DNA of 64,000 bases from DASPPM01 sp052143835 (GCA_052143835.1 JBKQRV010000097.1:1-64000); one strand, 5' to 3'; positions 44,270 through 53,200 are shown, counted from the first letter of the stretch. Program-made: numbers and translations. The notes: generated by a model not told the origin, from the sequence alone.

Positions 44270-47104
44270 TCAGGCCTCCGCAGTCGCTCCGCTGCGCCGC
44301 CCCTCGATGCATTTGGCCAGCTCGCCGCGCAATTCGTCCAGCATTGCATCACGATCGGTCTTTTGGATGATGCGCTCGACGCCGCCGTTGAGGCGGATGC
44401 GGTCGTCCTCCGTCAGGTCTCGCCCGGTGACCACGACAACGGGGATGTCTCGCCAATCGGCATGGCGCCGCACCTCGTCGAGGAACTCGAAGCCGTCCAT
44501 CACCGGCATCATCAGATCCAGAATGATCGCGTCCGGGCGCGCCGCCGCAAGGCGGTGCAGCCCAACTTGGCCGTTCTCGGCCTCGGTCACCTTCCACCCG
44601 CCCGGCTCGAGCGCGAGCCGCATCCCGCGGCGTACCGTGTCATCGTCGTCGATCACAAGCACGTGCCCGCCGGCCGACCCACAGATGTTTCGCAACACTT
44701 CGGTCAACTTGTTGCGGTCTATCGGCTTGACCAAATACTCGGAGGCACCGAGCGAAAAGCCGCGGTTCTTCTCATCCACGATGGTCAGCAGGATCACCGG
44801 GATGTCCTGCAGCTCGGGATCGCCCTTGATTGCGGCGAGCACGGTCCAGCCGTCGATCCCCGGCATCATGACGTCGAGCGTTATCGCAGCGGGGTGAAGC
44901 TCGCGCGCCAAGCGGAGGCCTTCCTGGCCGCCGTCCGCGCTTGCCACGGAGAACCCCGCGCGTTCCAGATAGCGCCCAACCACTTCGCGGACCGTGACAT
45001 CGTCGTCGATGACGAGGACGAGCGGTGCTGCGCCCTTGGCGGCGGCCGACGGCGTTCGCATGGACGTCGCCGGCTGAGCCACGACGCCCTGCGCGGTCAC
45101 CGGCAGACGGATGGTGAAGGTCGAGCCGCGGCCCGGCTCGCTTTTGACGGTGATGTCCCCGCCCATCAACTGGCAGAAACGGCGGCTGATGACGAGCCCG
45201 AGACCGGTGCCGCCGTATTTGCGCGTCGTGGAGGCATCGGCCTGCGAAAATTCCTGGAACAGCTTTCCGATCTGCTCGGATGTCATGCCGATGCCGGTGT
45301 CCGATACGGAAATTGTGACCCACTCGCGACCGTCCTCCTCCCTGCGATCCACCGCCATCGTTACCGTACCGCGCTCGGTGAATTTGTTGGCATTGCTCGC
45401 AAGATTCAACAAGGCCTGGCGCAGCCGCATCTGATCGGCATGAATAGTTCCGACCTTCGGATCGCATTCCACCACGACACGGTTGCCGTTCTTCGCGGCA
45501 AGCGTCTCGAGGGTCACGACAACCTCGTCTATCAAGGGGGCGACTGCGAAGGTTTCGGGAGACAATTCCACCCGCCCGGCTTCGATCTTCGACAAATCGA
45601 GGATGTCGTTGATCAGGGCGAGCAAATGCCGCGCGGCCTTTTGCACGCGGTCGAGAGGCTCAACCTCGTCGTCGCGCTTGAAATCGCGGGCGTCCTCCTG
45701 CAGCATCTCGGTCACGCCGATGATCGCGTTCAGTGGCGTGCGCAGCTCGTGCGACATGTTGGCGAGGAAGCTCGATTTAGTGCGGTTGGCTTCCTGTGCG
45801 GCATCGCGCGCCTGCTGCAGCTCCTGGACCAACTGCGCAAGCTCGGCCTCGCGTTGCTTCAATTCGGTGATGTCCGCATAGGTGGCAACGACCCCGCCTT
45901 CGGCGGTCTTTCGCTCGCTGACCCGAATCCACCGGCCGTCGCTGCGGTGTTGGATATGCGTACTGCTGGGGGCTTTATGCTTGGCAAGCCTTTCCGCCAC
46001 CCAAGCCTCGCCGCTCCCGTCTACATCGTCGATCAATCCGCGTTCGGACACGGTGCGAATAATCGTCTCGAAAGGGGTGCCCGGCTCCATGACATCGATG
46101 TGAGTAGCAAAGAAACTTTTGTATCGGCTGTTGCACATGATGAGCTTGTCGTCTGCATCGTACAGCGAAAATCCCTCGGAGATCGTCTCGATGGCGTCAG
46201 TTAGACGTGTCCGAGCTTCGCGAATTTCCCTCAGGTTCCTCGCCTCGACCTCGCGGTTTTCAAGCTCCATTGCACGCATTTCAATGGTGTTTTTACGAAA
46301 CACATTGATCGCTTCGACCATTTGCCCGATCTCATCGCGGCGGCTTCGATAACCGATCTCCACTTCCGTATCGCCCGATGAGAGTTGCCGCATGACGTTC
46401 GTGACGGACTTTATCGGCTGCACGATCGATCTCGAAAGCAAGAAAGTAGCGACAATGCTGAGCAGCAGACCGATAACGGCTCCAATGGCCAAAATGACCT
46501 TTTTTTGCTCGGCGTCCATGTAAAGCTTGGTAGAAATCGAGTTTGTTCTCGCCGCGACCGAGTCGGCCATTACTTGAAAATCGGTGGCCACGGCCGTGAA
46601 CTTGTCGTCTGTTTGACCAAGCATCATGGTCCCCATTGCGGGGTCAGTGCTGCCAACCTCGATCGTATCTCGTGCCTGACTTTCGTATTTTTTCCACTTC
46701 GAGATGAGATCTTTCAAATCCATTTTTTCCGCCGAGGATAAATCCTCCCGCTCCGCTAGAATTTCGAGGTCACTGTTGATTCCATGCAGATCTTGATCAA
46801 CTTCGGTGCTGAGTGCTTTCAGCAATTTGTCGCTTACGCCGTTGCTTGCCCAAGAGACGTACCGAAATTTCTTCATATGTATTGCAACGATGGCGTTGCT
46901 GGCCGACGCGAACGCCTGCTGTTTCGGCAGGATTGCAGATGAGAGGGTATGAAGGCCCTCTTCCGACCTAACCAATGTGACGTACGCGATGGCGCCGAGG
47001 GAAATTAGGCAAATCAGCAGCACCGCCGATGCGGCGAATGCTTTTATTTGAATGGATAAATTTTCGAAAAATGCAAAGATTCGCCGCGCCCGGGAGGCTT
47101 CCAT
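44270..47104 (-). CDS. Membrane hybrid histidine kinase (4HB sensor, HAMP, PAS, HisKA, HATPase, two receivers)
   Basis: 944 residues from ATG 47104 (MEASRARRIFAFFENLSIQI). Transmembrane helix 1 is at ~22-44, a helical periplasmic sensor lies between, and helix 2 is at ~203-223, followed by HAMP. A PAS domain (ISEGFSLYDADDKLIMCNSR) precedes the HisKA box FLANMSHELRTPLNAIIG (His452), HATPase (DTGIGM, YGGTGLGL), and two receiver domains with LDVMMPG and LDLMMPV phospho-acceptor sites. A longer upstream frame lacks a hydrophobic start. The secreted Cache protein encoded 46 bases upstream is a likely ligand-binding partner. Confidence 0.93.
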   Translation of the reverse strand: MEASRARRIFAFFENLSIQIKAFAASAVLLICLISLGAIAYVTLVRSEEGLHTLSSAILPKQQAFASASNAIVAIHMKKFRYVSWASNGVSDKLLKALSTEVDQDLHGINSDLEILAEREDLSSAEKMDLKDLISKWKKYESQARDTIEVGSTDPAMGTMMLGQTDDKFTAVATDFQVMADSVAARTNSISTKLYMDAEQKKVILAIGAVIGLLLSIVATFLLSRSIVQPIKSVTNVMRQLSSGDTEVEIGYRSRRDEIGQMVEAINVFRKNTIEMRAMELENREVEARNLREIREARTRLTDAIETISEGFSLYDADDKLIMCNSRYKSFFATHIDVMEPGTPFETIIRTVSERGLIDDVDGSGEAWVAERLAKHKAPSSTHIQHRSDGRWIRVSERKTAEGGVVATYADITELKQREAELAQLVQELQQARDAAQEANRTKSSFLANMSHELRTPLNAIIGVTEMLQEDARDFKRDDEVEPLDRVQKAARHLLALINDILDLSKIEAGRVELSPETFAVAPLIDEVVVTLETLAAKNGNRVVVECDPKVGTIHADQMRLRQALLNLASNANKFTERGTVTMAVDRREEDGREWVTISVSDTGIGMTSEQIGKLFQEFSQADASTTRKYGGTGLGLVISRRFCQLMGGDITVKSEPGRGSTFTIRLPVTAQGVVAQPATSMRTPSAAAKGAAPLVLVIDDDVTVREVVGRYLERAGFSVASADGGQEGLRLARELHPAAITLDVMMPGIDGWTVLAAIKGDPELQDIPVILLTIVDEKNRGFSLGASEYLVKPIDRNKLTEVLRNICGSAGGHVLVIDDDDTVRRGMRLALEPGGWKVTEAENGQVGLHRLAAARPDAIILDLMMPVMDGFEFLDEVRRHADWRDIPVVVVTGRDLTEDDRIRLNGGVERIIQKTDRDAMLDELRGELAKCIEGRRSGATAEA

Positions 47105-47150
47105 TGAAGTAACTTTTTCCTGGCAATCCAATAACGATCTGCGATGCCGT

Positions 47151-47609
47151 TTATTGTTTATAGATTCCAACGCCCACGAAATAGTCTCCCATTTTCTCGA
47201 CGTAGCTCGACTTGTCTTCAATCTTGTTTGTGATCGGATTGGGCCATTTGTAATCAACCCAGCCGCTCCCGTGATCTTTGGCCATATCGCGCAGCTCTCG
47301 GACGAGGTACTTGCCGTCCTGATCTTTGAGATCGATCAAGTTTTTGCCGATTAACACGGGTCGCGCACCGTGCGCGACACAGAGCCCGTTCATGTCATAG
47401 ATGAAGGGATACAAGTCGCGATCGTGAAATTCTTTTGTCGATTTATCCGACACGGCCTTGAAAGTGGCCTCGGGACCATCGGTTTTGAATTTTTCCTGAA
47501 CGCGCTTGACCATTGCAACCGCTTCTTCCTTGGTTCCAAATTCAGCAGCAACCGCGGGACCGAACATCGTTAGTGCGGCTAAAGAGAGAGCAATAAGATA
47601 TCGAACCAT
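47151..47609 (-). CDS. Secreted single-Cache-domain protein
   Basis: 152 residues with a Sec signal (MVRYLIALSLAALTMFGPAV, cleavage at AAA). The rest fits a stand-alone sCache_2 domain: a helix with KEEAVAMVKRVQEKFKTDG, then FHDRDLYPFIYDMNGLCVAH with the conserved YPFIYDMNG strand, KNLIDLKDQDGKYLVRELRD and GWVDYKWPNP. It should bind a small ligand in the periplasm. It is first in the run with the kinase, receiver and cyclase, so it may present a signal to the kinase. Confidence 0.85.
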   Translation of the reverse strand: MVRYLIALSLAALTMFGPAVAAEFGTKEEAVAMVKRVQEKFKTDGPEATFKAVSDKSTKEFHDRDLYPFIYDMNGLCVAHGARPVLIGKNLIDLKDQDGKYLVRELRDMAKDHGSGWVDYKWPNPITNKIEDKSSYVEKMGDYFVGVGIYKQ

Positions 47610-47842
47610 AGTGGTTTTCCCCGCATCTTGGTGCAGTTTGAACCGACATCCCCCCGATGACTGGTCTTGCGTGCCTCAGGATACACATTTTCGGTCAAAG
47701 CAACAAGGCGAAGCCGGTCGGCGGCGAACTTGGGCGCCGAGGGAGTGAAGGTCGCCGCGCACGCCTACCGAAGATCGCTCTTTCTCCATCATCGAGACGC
47801 AGCTCTCCCGTCGTTCGCACTCGCACAACATTCCCGAACCCT

Positions 47843-47977
47843 TCACGCCGGTGACGGTGACGCGTGTAGTCGGGCGACGAGCCTCAGGATGTCGGCGAAC
47901 AGTTGCCGCGGCGGCGCGACCTCGGCCATTTGGAACCTAACGTAGCGGCCAGGGCTCACGACCCTCGCGCCGATCAT
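47843..47977 (-). pseudogene. Transposase C-terminal remnant (IS1380-like)
   Basis: A 44-codon frame preceded by an in-frame stop. Its product carries VSPGRYVRFQMAEVAPPRQL then FADILRLVARL, which resembles the C-terminal end of IS1380-family transposases (pattern GRYvxFQMAEvA...R..F..IL..I..L). The rest of the transposase is absent. It lies between the Cache gene and the attachment site. The rest of 47610-48157 holds no recognisable gene. The family name is from memory of the pattern and not certain. Confidence 0.42.
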
Positions 47978-48157
47978 GACGAGCTACTTTGCGTAAGCTG
48001 GTTAACGACCGGCCCGCGATCCGGTGACCATTGATCGTCGCGGCGAAAGCGCGCTCTCTTGGCCCCATCTCGAGCCGGCCCGATATGCCCTAGCCGGCAG
48101 ACGGGTCCAGAAGCTGCTCGGAAACCTTTTGCCGCGAAAGGCTAAAGGGCGCGCCGC

Positions 48158-48189
48158 TGGTCGGGGAGAGAGGATTCGAACCTCTCTAC
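48158..48189 (-). other. tRNA 3'-end fragment: attachment site at the left end of the integrated element
   Basis: Read on the minus strand this is the last ~30 bases of a tRNA: T-arm AGAGG-TTCGAAT-CCTCT, then acceptor strand CTCCCCG, discriminator A and CCA. No D-arm or anticodon arm lies upstream of it. The next rightward gene is a tyrosine integrase. It is therefore the chromosomal 3' end of a target tRNA displaced by integration. The 5' sequence needed to pair would be CGGGGAG, which together with the CCCCGACCA-type end suggests tRNA-Pro, though other isotypes are possible. Confidence 0.75.
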
Positions 48190-48288
48190 CTGCGAACAAG
48201 GTGAGAATACCTGAAACACGGCGAAAGCGCCATCCCCTCACGGATACCAGCATTCATGCGGCCTTTCCGCTTGCGTTCCATTTCGTAC

Positions 48289-48331
48289 TGTTACACACTG
48301 TCTCGCGCATCGTGTTACCCAAGTGTTACCC
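48289..48331. repeat. TGTTAC repeats upstream of the integrase
   Basis: Three copies of TGTTAC (48289, 48313, 48324); the last two belong to a repeated 9-mer GTGTTACCC, 11 bases apart, i.e. on the same face of the helix. They lie within 55 bases of the integrase start and could be arm-type integrase sites or an operator. Confidence 0.5.
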
Positions 48332-48342
48332 GGGGGCGCGCC

Positions 48343-49569
48343 ATGCCGAAGAAAGCCCAGCTCACCTTTCGAACGGTCCGGACCGTGGACGCCATCAAGG
48401 CACCACCCTCCGGCCGAGTCGACCATTGGGATGAGGAGACGCCGGGTTTCGGCCTGCGGGTTGCCGCGTCGGGTCGGAAGACCTGGATTCTGTTCTACCG
48501 GGTCCGCGGCGATCGGCGGTTGCGCCGCGCCACCTTGGGCACGTACCCGCCGCTGAGCCTCGCCAGCGCGCGCGAGATGGCCAGGGAAGACATGCGGGCG
48601 GCAGCCAAGGGCGAAGACGCCGCGGCCCAGCGCAAGACCGAGCGGGCAGCCGACACCTTCGGCGAGCTCGCCGAGGCCTATATCGAGAAGCACGCCAAGC
48701 GGAAGAAGCGGTCATGGTTCAAGGACCGCCAGGCGCTCGACCGCGATATCCTCCCCCGCTTCCGCAACCGCAAGGCCGCCAGCATGCGCCGGCGCGAGGT
48801 GATCGATCTGCTCGAGGAGATCGCCCAGCGCGGCGCGCCCATCGGAGCCAATCGGACGCTCGAGATCCTGCGGCGCATCTTCAATTGGGGTATCGAGCGC
48901 GAGATCGTGACCGTCAACCCTTGCACCAAGATCGCGAAGCTCGGGACCGAGCGGCAGCGCGAGCGCGTTCTCAACGATGACGAAATCAGGGCCGTATGGG
49001 CGGCACTCGACGGCGAGACGCCCCTCATGGCGGCCATGTTCAAGCTGCGCTTCCTGACCGCCCAGCGGGGCGGTGAGGTGTCGCGCATGCGCTGGCAAGA
49101 CGCCGATCGCGACGGCGGGTGGTGGCTCCTGCCGGGCGAGTTCACCAAGAACGGCCGCGCGCACCGCGTGCCGCTGTCGGCGCCGGCGCTCGAGATCATC
49201 GGCGCGCTCGAGCCGCTCTCCGGCAAGTCGGAATGGATTTTCCCGAGCCCAACGGGCAAGGGGCCGCTGCACGTGATCTGGCGCGCCATCAAGGGCATCC
49301 GCGAGCGCGCGAAGGTCGATTTCGTGCCGCACGATATCCGGCGCACGATCGCAACCAGGCTCGCCGGCGATCTCGGCGTCAGCCGGCTCACGGTGAGCAA
49401 GCTGCTCAACCATGTCGACCGCGGCGTGACGGCCACCTATGAGCGCTCGCTCTATGACAGCGAGAAGCGGGCGGCGCTGGACGCCTGGGCGGCGCGCCTC
49501 GAGGAGATCGTGACCGGCAAGAGCGCGCGGCCGCGCAACGTCGTGGCGTTGCCGGCCCGGAGCGCGTAG
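48343..49569 (+). CDS. P4-type tyrosine recombinase (integrase)
   Basis: 408 residues from ATG 48343. The N-terminal DUF4102 arm-binding domain has ETPGFGLRVAASGRKTWILF then YRVRG; the core-binding domain is in the middle. The catalytic residues are Arg242 (TAQRGGEVSRMRW), His330 and Arg333 (PHDIRRT), His357 (LLNHV) and the nucleophile Tyr366 (TYERSLYD). It integrates and excises the element at the tRNA 3' end found 150 bases upstream. The next gene follows after 100 bases containing a hairpin. Confidence 0.95.
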   Translation: MPKKAQLTFRTVRTVDAIKAPPSGRVDHWDEETPGFGLRVAASGRKTWILFYRVRGDRRLRRATLGTYPPLSLASAREMAREDMRAAAKGEDAAAQRKTERAADTFGELAEAYIEKHAKRKKRSWFKDRQALDRDILPRFRNRKAASMRRREVIDLLEEIAQRGAPIGANRTLEILRRIFNWGIEREIVTVNPCTKIAKLGTERQRERVLNDDEIRAVWAALDGETPLMAAMFKLRFLTAQRGGEVSRMRWQDADRDGGWWLLPGEFTKNGRAHRVPLSAPALEIIGALEPLSGKSEWIFPSPTGKGPLHVIWRAIKGIRERAKVDFVPHDIRRTIATRLAGDLGVSRLTVSKLLNHVDRGVTATYERSLYDSEKRAALDAWAARLEEIVTGKSARPRNVVALPARSA

Positions 49570-49611
49570 CGTAGCAACATCGCGGCGGATAGGGTAGCGC
49601 CCGAAGAGCCG

Positions 49612-49643
49612 GCACCGCACCGGCCTGCCGCCGCGGTGCTTTC
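49612..49643 (+). terminator. Candidate terminator after the integrase
   Basis: A 7-base inverted repeat GCACCGC/GCGGTGC (49612-49618, 49633-49639) with a 14-base loop that can pair further, followed by TTTCC. It lies 40 bases after the integrase stop. Confidence 0.42.
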
Positions 49644-49669
49644 CATGCGGAGCACCTGCGGAGGTGTGT

Positions 49670-50626
49670 ATGACGGCTCGAAGGATCAACAAGGGCGACG
49701 ACTCCTTAGGCCCCGTGTTCGAACCACAGGCCCCAACGTGCACGGTCTTTCTGCACGGCAGCGGGCAGCGAAGCGGCAAGCACATCGTTTTCATGACCCC
49801 AGCGAGCGACGGCGCCGATTCGCCCGATTTTCGCGACGCCGCAGGTAAAGTGATCGGCCTTGCTGTCGAGTTCGAGAGCGGGCGAGCGTCAGTGCCCGAG
49901 ATCCTCGGGCGCTACATGATCGAGCGTGGCATCGCTCACGCATCACCAGCAGCGGCAGCGGCCGTCAGCGAAAGCGGGGGCAACGCTTGCTTCACCGCCG
50001 GCATGACGCTCGCGGAAGCCTTAATGGCAATCGCTGACCCAGTCGAGCGGAGGCTCGCCGAGACAAGCGCGACCTTGAGTATTTTGCCCGCCATGGATGG
50101 GGAGGATGCGCAGGCGACCGCGCAGCGCCAACATGGCCACCGCACCGAGGCCGTTCGTTACCGCTTCAAGCACGAGACCGAGTTCTTGATCTACCTAACC
50201 CGCGGCACCTGGCATGCCATCGCGATCAGTCTGCCGAGCATGTCCCTTGAGCTTGTCGAGCCGTACCGATGGACAGAGCTGACGCCCGATTTCGTCGAGT
50301 CGGCAGCCAAAGGGAAGGCCGGAGAATTCGTTCACGTCCGCATCTATCGAGCGCGCACGGAAGCGGCGCGTGCGGTCGAGATCGGGCGCGTCGGGCAGCC
50401 CGAGTCGGCGCCGGAGCCTACGGCCGGCGCTGAAAATCGATGCAGGCAATGGCTCGTTTCACTGATGAAGGACGGCCCCAAGCAGAAATCGAAGAGTGCC
50501 TATCAGGCCGAAGCGGCGCACCAGTTCAACGTTGGAGCCCGCGGATTTCAACGCGCTTGGGCAGCGGCCATCGCGGAAACCGGCGCTCACGAATGGAAGA
50601 GAACCGGCAGGGCGAAGAAATCATAA
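49670..50626 (+). CDS. Element protein of unknown function
   Basis: 318 residues from ATG 49670, with GGAGG five bases upstream. It has no signal or membrane segment. The C-terminal ~60 residues (QWLVSLMKDGPKQKSKSAYQ, FQRAWAAAIAETGAHEWKR) look like the small helical, probably DNA-binding, tail found at the end of replication or regulatory proteins of integrative elements (pattern: helix, xKxxY, F, RAWxxAI). The N-terminal part is not recognised. The position right after the integrase fits an early or regulatory gene. Confidence 0.65.
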   Translation: MTARRINKGDDSLGPVFEPQAPTCTVFLHGSGQRSGKHIVFMTPASDGADSPDFRDAAGKVIGLAVEFESGRASVPEILGRYMIERGIAHASPAAAAAVSESGGNACFTAGMTLAEALMAIADPVERRLAETSATLSILPAMDGEDAQATAQRQHGHRTEAVRYRFKHETEFLIYLTRGTWHAIAISLPSMSLELVEPYRWTELTPDFVESAAKGKAGEFVHVRIYRARTEAARAVEIGRVGQPESAPEPTAGAENRCRQWLVSLMKDGPKQKSKSAYQAEAAHQFNVGARGFQRAWAAAIAETGAHEWKRTGRAKKS

Positions 50627-50723
50627 CACCGTATCGATACACCAAAATAATCGTGACGCCTATTTCTCGCTCCGATCTTGTGGAAGCCTTCTGAAACGCA
50701 ATGCAGCGTTTCACGAGGTGACG

Positions 50724-50942
50724 ATGAGCGAGCGCAAACTGATCACCGGCTATAAGGCCCTCGAGGAACTCACCGGCCGGAGCCGCGTGCAGCTTTGGCG
50801 GGACATTAGAGCGGGTAAGTTTCCGGCTCCGATCGAGCTCGGGGCCAACTCCGTTGCGTGGTACGCGGATGAGGTGGACGCCTATCTCAACAACCTGCCC
50901 CGGCGCACCTATGGCGCGCCGCAGCCCGCCGCGGCAGCATGA
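50724..50942 (+). CDS. AlpA-like small DNA-binding protein (excisionase/regulator)
   Basis: 72 residues from ATG 50724. A MerR-type winged helix shows LITGYKALEELTGRSRVQLW then RDIRAGKFPAPIELG and VAWYADEVDAYL, the AlpA/excisionase pattern. In P4-like elements AlpA controls the integrase and excision. It overlaps the next small gene by 4 bases (ATGA). The longer frame upstream is rejected because the family N-terminus begins here. Confidence 0.88.
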   Translation: MSERKLITGYKALEELTGRSRVQLWRDIRAGKFPAPIELGANSVAWYADEVDAYLNNLPRRTYGAPQPAAAA

Positions 50943-51136
50943 GCCGAGCCATAAGCACTTTTGATCAACCCTACGCGATGCGTTCTCGCGCGAGCGGCCC
51001 GCGACCAATCGGACAGATCCTTGATGAGCTCTTGCTCCGGTTGGCGCGCGAGTGGCCTGCTGCCGCGCCGGCCCGGCAGCTCGGCTGCATCCCCCTGCAG
51101 CGTGGCCTCCTCATGTTCAGGGTGGGGCACGCGTGA
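50939..51136 (+). CDS. Small element protein, unknown
   Basis: 65 residues. The start overlaps the AlpA stop (ATGA) and the stop overlaps the next start (GTGA), so it sits in a coupled chain. The product is arginine-rich with a helical LDELLLRLAREWPAAAPARQ segment. No family is recognised. The coupling is the main evidence that it is real. Confidence 0.55.
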   Translation: MSRAISTFDQPYAMRSRASGPRPIGQILDELLLRLAREWPAAAPARQLGCIPLQRGLLMFRVGHA

Positions 51137-51801
51137 ACACCCCGCAACCCATCTCTGAGCTCATCCCCCGCCTGCCCGCAGAGGCCGCATGCCCGGGCGA
51201 TCTCAATGCCGAGGCTGGGGCGGATTGCGTCGACGAAGATTTTCCGGTGTGGCGCTCATCGGCTGCCGAGCCCGCCGTTCGGTACTGGACCATTAAGCTC
51301 GGCGACAATGGAAGATTTCGTCGTTGCCACGTGGCGTGGCCCGAGCCGCGGGATGCCATGCTAACCCTTGGTGTCGCGCTTCGCGGGGATGCGCAGATCG
51401 TTCCGGAAATGCCGTGGGCGCGCATTCTCGACGTGTTTGACGATAGCGGCGAGCGCGTCGATCGCGTGGCGTGGCTGCCTGGCGCACCAGGAACCTGGTC
51501 GCTCGAGCGCGGCGCGGCAACGGTGCTCGGCGCCGATGAGCTCCTGGTGGCGCAAGAGCTCAGCCGGCCGTTGTGGCTGTGCTCGACACCGGCGGCTTGG
51601 CTCGACCCCGCAGCGCGTGACCATTATTGGCCGGCCGCATGTCTTCTGCAGTGGGGCATGCCGGACCTGTGGCTGAGCGGCGTCCGAGAGATCGTCGCCG
51701 ATTCTCCTGAGCTTGCCGCCGTGCTCGAGCACTACCTTGTTCGTGCGCCGCGACCGCGCTTTCGAGTGCGGCCGGCCACATTGCAGAAGGTGGCCGCATG
51801 A
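51133..51801 (+). CDS. Element protein of unknown function upstream of the RepA-like gene
   Basis: 222 residues from GTG 51133, overlapping the previous stop (GTGA); its own stop overlaps the RepA-like start (ATGA). It is tryptophan-rich (AVRYWTIKLGDNGRFRRCHV, RDHYWPAACLLQWGMPDLWL) and probably a compact globular cytosolic protein. Its place just before a replication-type ATPase suggests an accessory replication or regulatory role, but nothing in the sequence identifies one. Confidence 0.65.
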   Translation: MNTPQPISELIPRLPAEAACPGDLNAEAGADCVDEDFPVWRSSAAEPAVRYWTIKLGDNGRFRRCHVAWPEPRDAMLTLGVALRGDAQIVPEMPWARILDVFDDSGERVDRVAWLPGAPGTWSLERGAATVLGADELLVAQELSRPLWLCSTPAAWLDPAARDHYWPAACLLQWGMPDLWLSGVREIVADSPELAAVLEHYLVRAPRPRFRVRPATLQKVAA

Positions 51802-53051
51802 CCACGGACCTGCACGGGCATTCTCTCCCCGCGATCAGGGCCAAGCCACCGCCCGCGTCGTCCATAATCGTGTCGCGCTCGAAGCAAGGCGGGAACGGAG
51901 CGCATGGCCCGCGGGGCCAAATGACTCGCTTCGCCTCGCATGCGCTCGCGGTCCCCGGGCGCGTCGACGTCGCAGCGTGGCATGGCAAGAACGCGCCGGC
52001 GCGTCGCTGGGTCGTGGACGGGCTGTTGCCTGAGGGGAACGTGACGTTGCTCAGCGGCGATGGCGGTATCGGCAAAAGTCTGCTCGCGCTCCAGCTCCTG
52101 GCCGCGGCGGCACTCGGCAAGGCATGGCTTGGGCGGAACACGCGGCCGTGCAAGGCCGTCGGCTTTTTTTGCGAGGATGATGGGGATGAGTTGTGGCGCC
52201 GGCTCGAGGATGTGGCCCGATATTACGGCGCGAGCGTGGACGATCTTGCGGAGAATCTGCAGCTCTTCTCGCGCGCGGGGCAGGACAATCTCCTGCTCGT
52301 TTGGCCGCGGCCCTTCGAGCCGGGGGAGCCAACCCCACTCCTTGGCCAGCTATCCAATGTTGCGGTTGACTGGGGCGCCGAGATCGTCGTGCTCGATAGC
52401 TTGCACGATCTCTTCGGCGGCAACGAGAACAGCCGGCCGCAGGCGCGCCAGTTCATCGGCGAGCTCCGGGGCCTGGCAATGCACGTCGCCGGCGCCGTGC
52501 TGCTCACGATGCATCCCTCCATCGCGGGCAGAAACACCGGCACCGGAGAAGCGGGGTCTACCGCTTGGAACAATGCGGTGCGCAGCCGGCTCTATTTGAC
52601 CGCACCGCTACGCGACGAAGACGAGCGGCGAAATGGTCCGGGCGAGTACCGCGAGCTCGCGACGATGAAGGCCAATTACTCGGCGGCCGGTTCCAGGATA
52701 CGGCTCCGTTGGGACCAAGGCGTCTTCGCGCTTGTCGACCAGGCCGCCGGCGACATGGTGTCCGCGATCGAGCGACGCAGCACCGAAAGCACCTTTCTCG
52801 AATGTCTCAGGGCTCTCGAGCGTCAAGGGCGATGGGTCTCTCAGGCGCGATCGAGCCCCGACTACGCGCCGAAGGTCATCGTGAAGATGCCGCAAGCCAG
52901 AGCACACACCAAGGCGGACATCGAAGCTGCAATGCAAGCCCTCTTCGCAGCGAACCGCATCAAGGTCGGCGAGGTTGGGAAGCTCGCAAACCGGCTGCCG
53001 CGTATGGGCATCGTCCGGGTTCAAGAGACGGAGGCCGACGATGGCTCGTGA
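51798..53051 (+). CDS. RepA-like AAA (RecA-fold) ATPase
   Basis: 417 residues. The core is a RecA-type ATPase of the RepA/AAA_25 group: VDGLLPEGNVTLLSGDGGIG ending in GKSLLALQL (Walker A, 87-94), FFCEDDGDELWRRL (the E-D-x-x-x-E-L-x-R-R motif of this group), EIVVLDSLHDLF (Walker B Asp199) and VLLTMHPS. RepA of RSF1010 is a hexameric replicative helicase; elements of this type use a related protein for their own replication. The C-terminus after ~330 is a helical region that may be a winged helix. A cluster of repeats and palindromes begins at its stop codon. Confidence 0.88.
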   Translation: MTTDLHGHSLPAIRAKPPPASSIIVSRSKQGGNGAHGPRGQMTRFASHALAVPGRVDVAAWHGKNAPARRWVVDGLLPEGNVTLLSGDGGIGKSLLALQLLAAAALGKAWLGRNTRPCKAVGFFCEDDGDELWRRLEDVARYYGASVDDLAENLQLFSRAGQDNLLLVWPRPFEPGEPTPLLGQLSNVAVDWGAEIVVLDSLHDLFGGNENSRPQARQFIGELRGLAMHVAGAVLLTMHPSIAGRNTGTGEAGSTAWNNAVRSRLYLTAPLRDEDERRNGPGEYRELATMKANYSAAGSRIRLRWDQGVFALVDQAAGDMVSAIERRSTESTFLECLRALERQGRWVSQARSSPDYAPKVIVKMPQARAHTKADIEAAMQALFAANRIKVGEVGKLANRLPRMGIVRVQETEADDGS

Positions 53052-53053
53052 AC

Positions 53054-53200
53054 CTGCTCTCGCCTGCTCAGGCCCCCTCGCTAAGCCGTTGATTTTATTG
53101 CTCTCGCCTAGGCAAGAGCAAAATCTGCTCTCGCTGCTCACGCCCCCATGCCAAGCTATTGATTTCGTTGCTCAGGCCCCTGCTCGCGCCTGCTCAGGCC
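53054..53200. repeat. Origin-like direct repeats and palindrome directly after the RepA-like gene
   Basis: Two imperfect ~50-base direct repeats (53054-53103 and 53125-53173), both running from CTGCTCTCG through GCTCA(C/G)GCC to TTGATTT(T/C)(A/G)TTGCTC, then a third partial copy (53180-53200). Between them is a 24-base palindrome (53098-53121: TTGCTCTcGCCTAGGC, then aAGAGCAA, one mismatched pair). The region is less GC-rich than its surroundings. Iterons plus a palindrome next to a RepA-like gene fit a replication origin. The whole 53052-53403 gap has no convincing gene. Confidence 0.55.

Noticed and set aside
47667..47945. Small rightward frame before the attachment site
   Set aside because: It overlaps the transposase remnant on the other strand and has no ribosome-binding site.
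48158..48250. A complete tRNA gene at the integration site
   Set aside because: Only the T-arm, acceptor 3' strand and CCA can be found; no D-arm or anticodon arm lies upstream on the minus strand.
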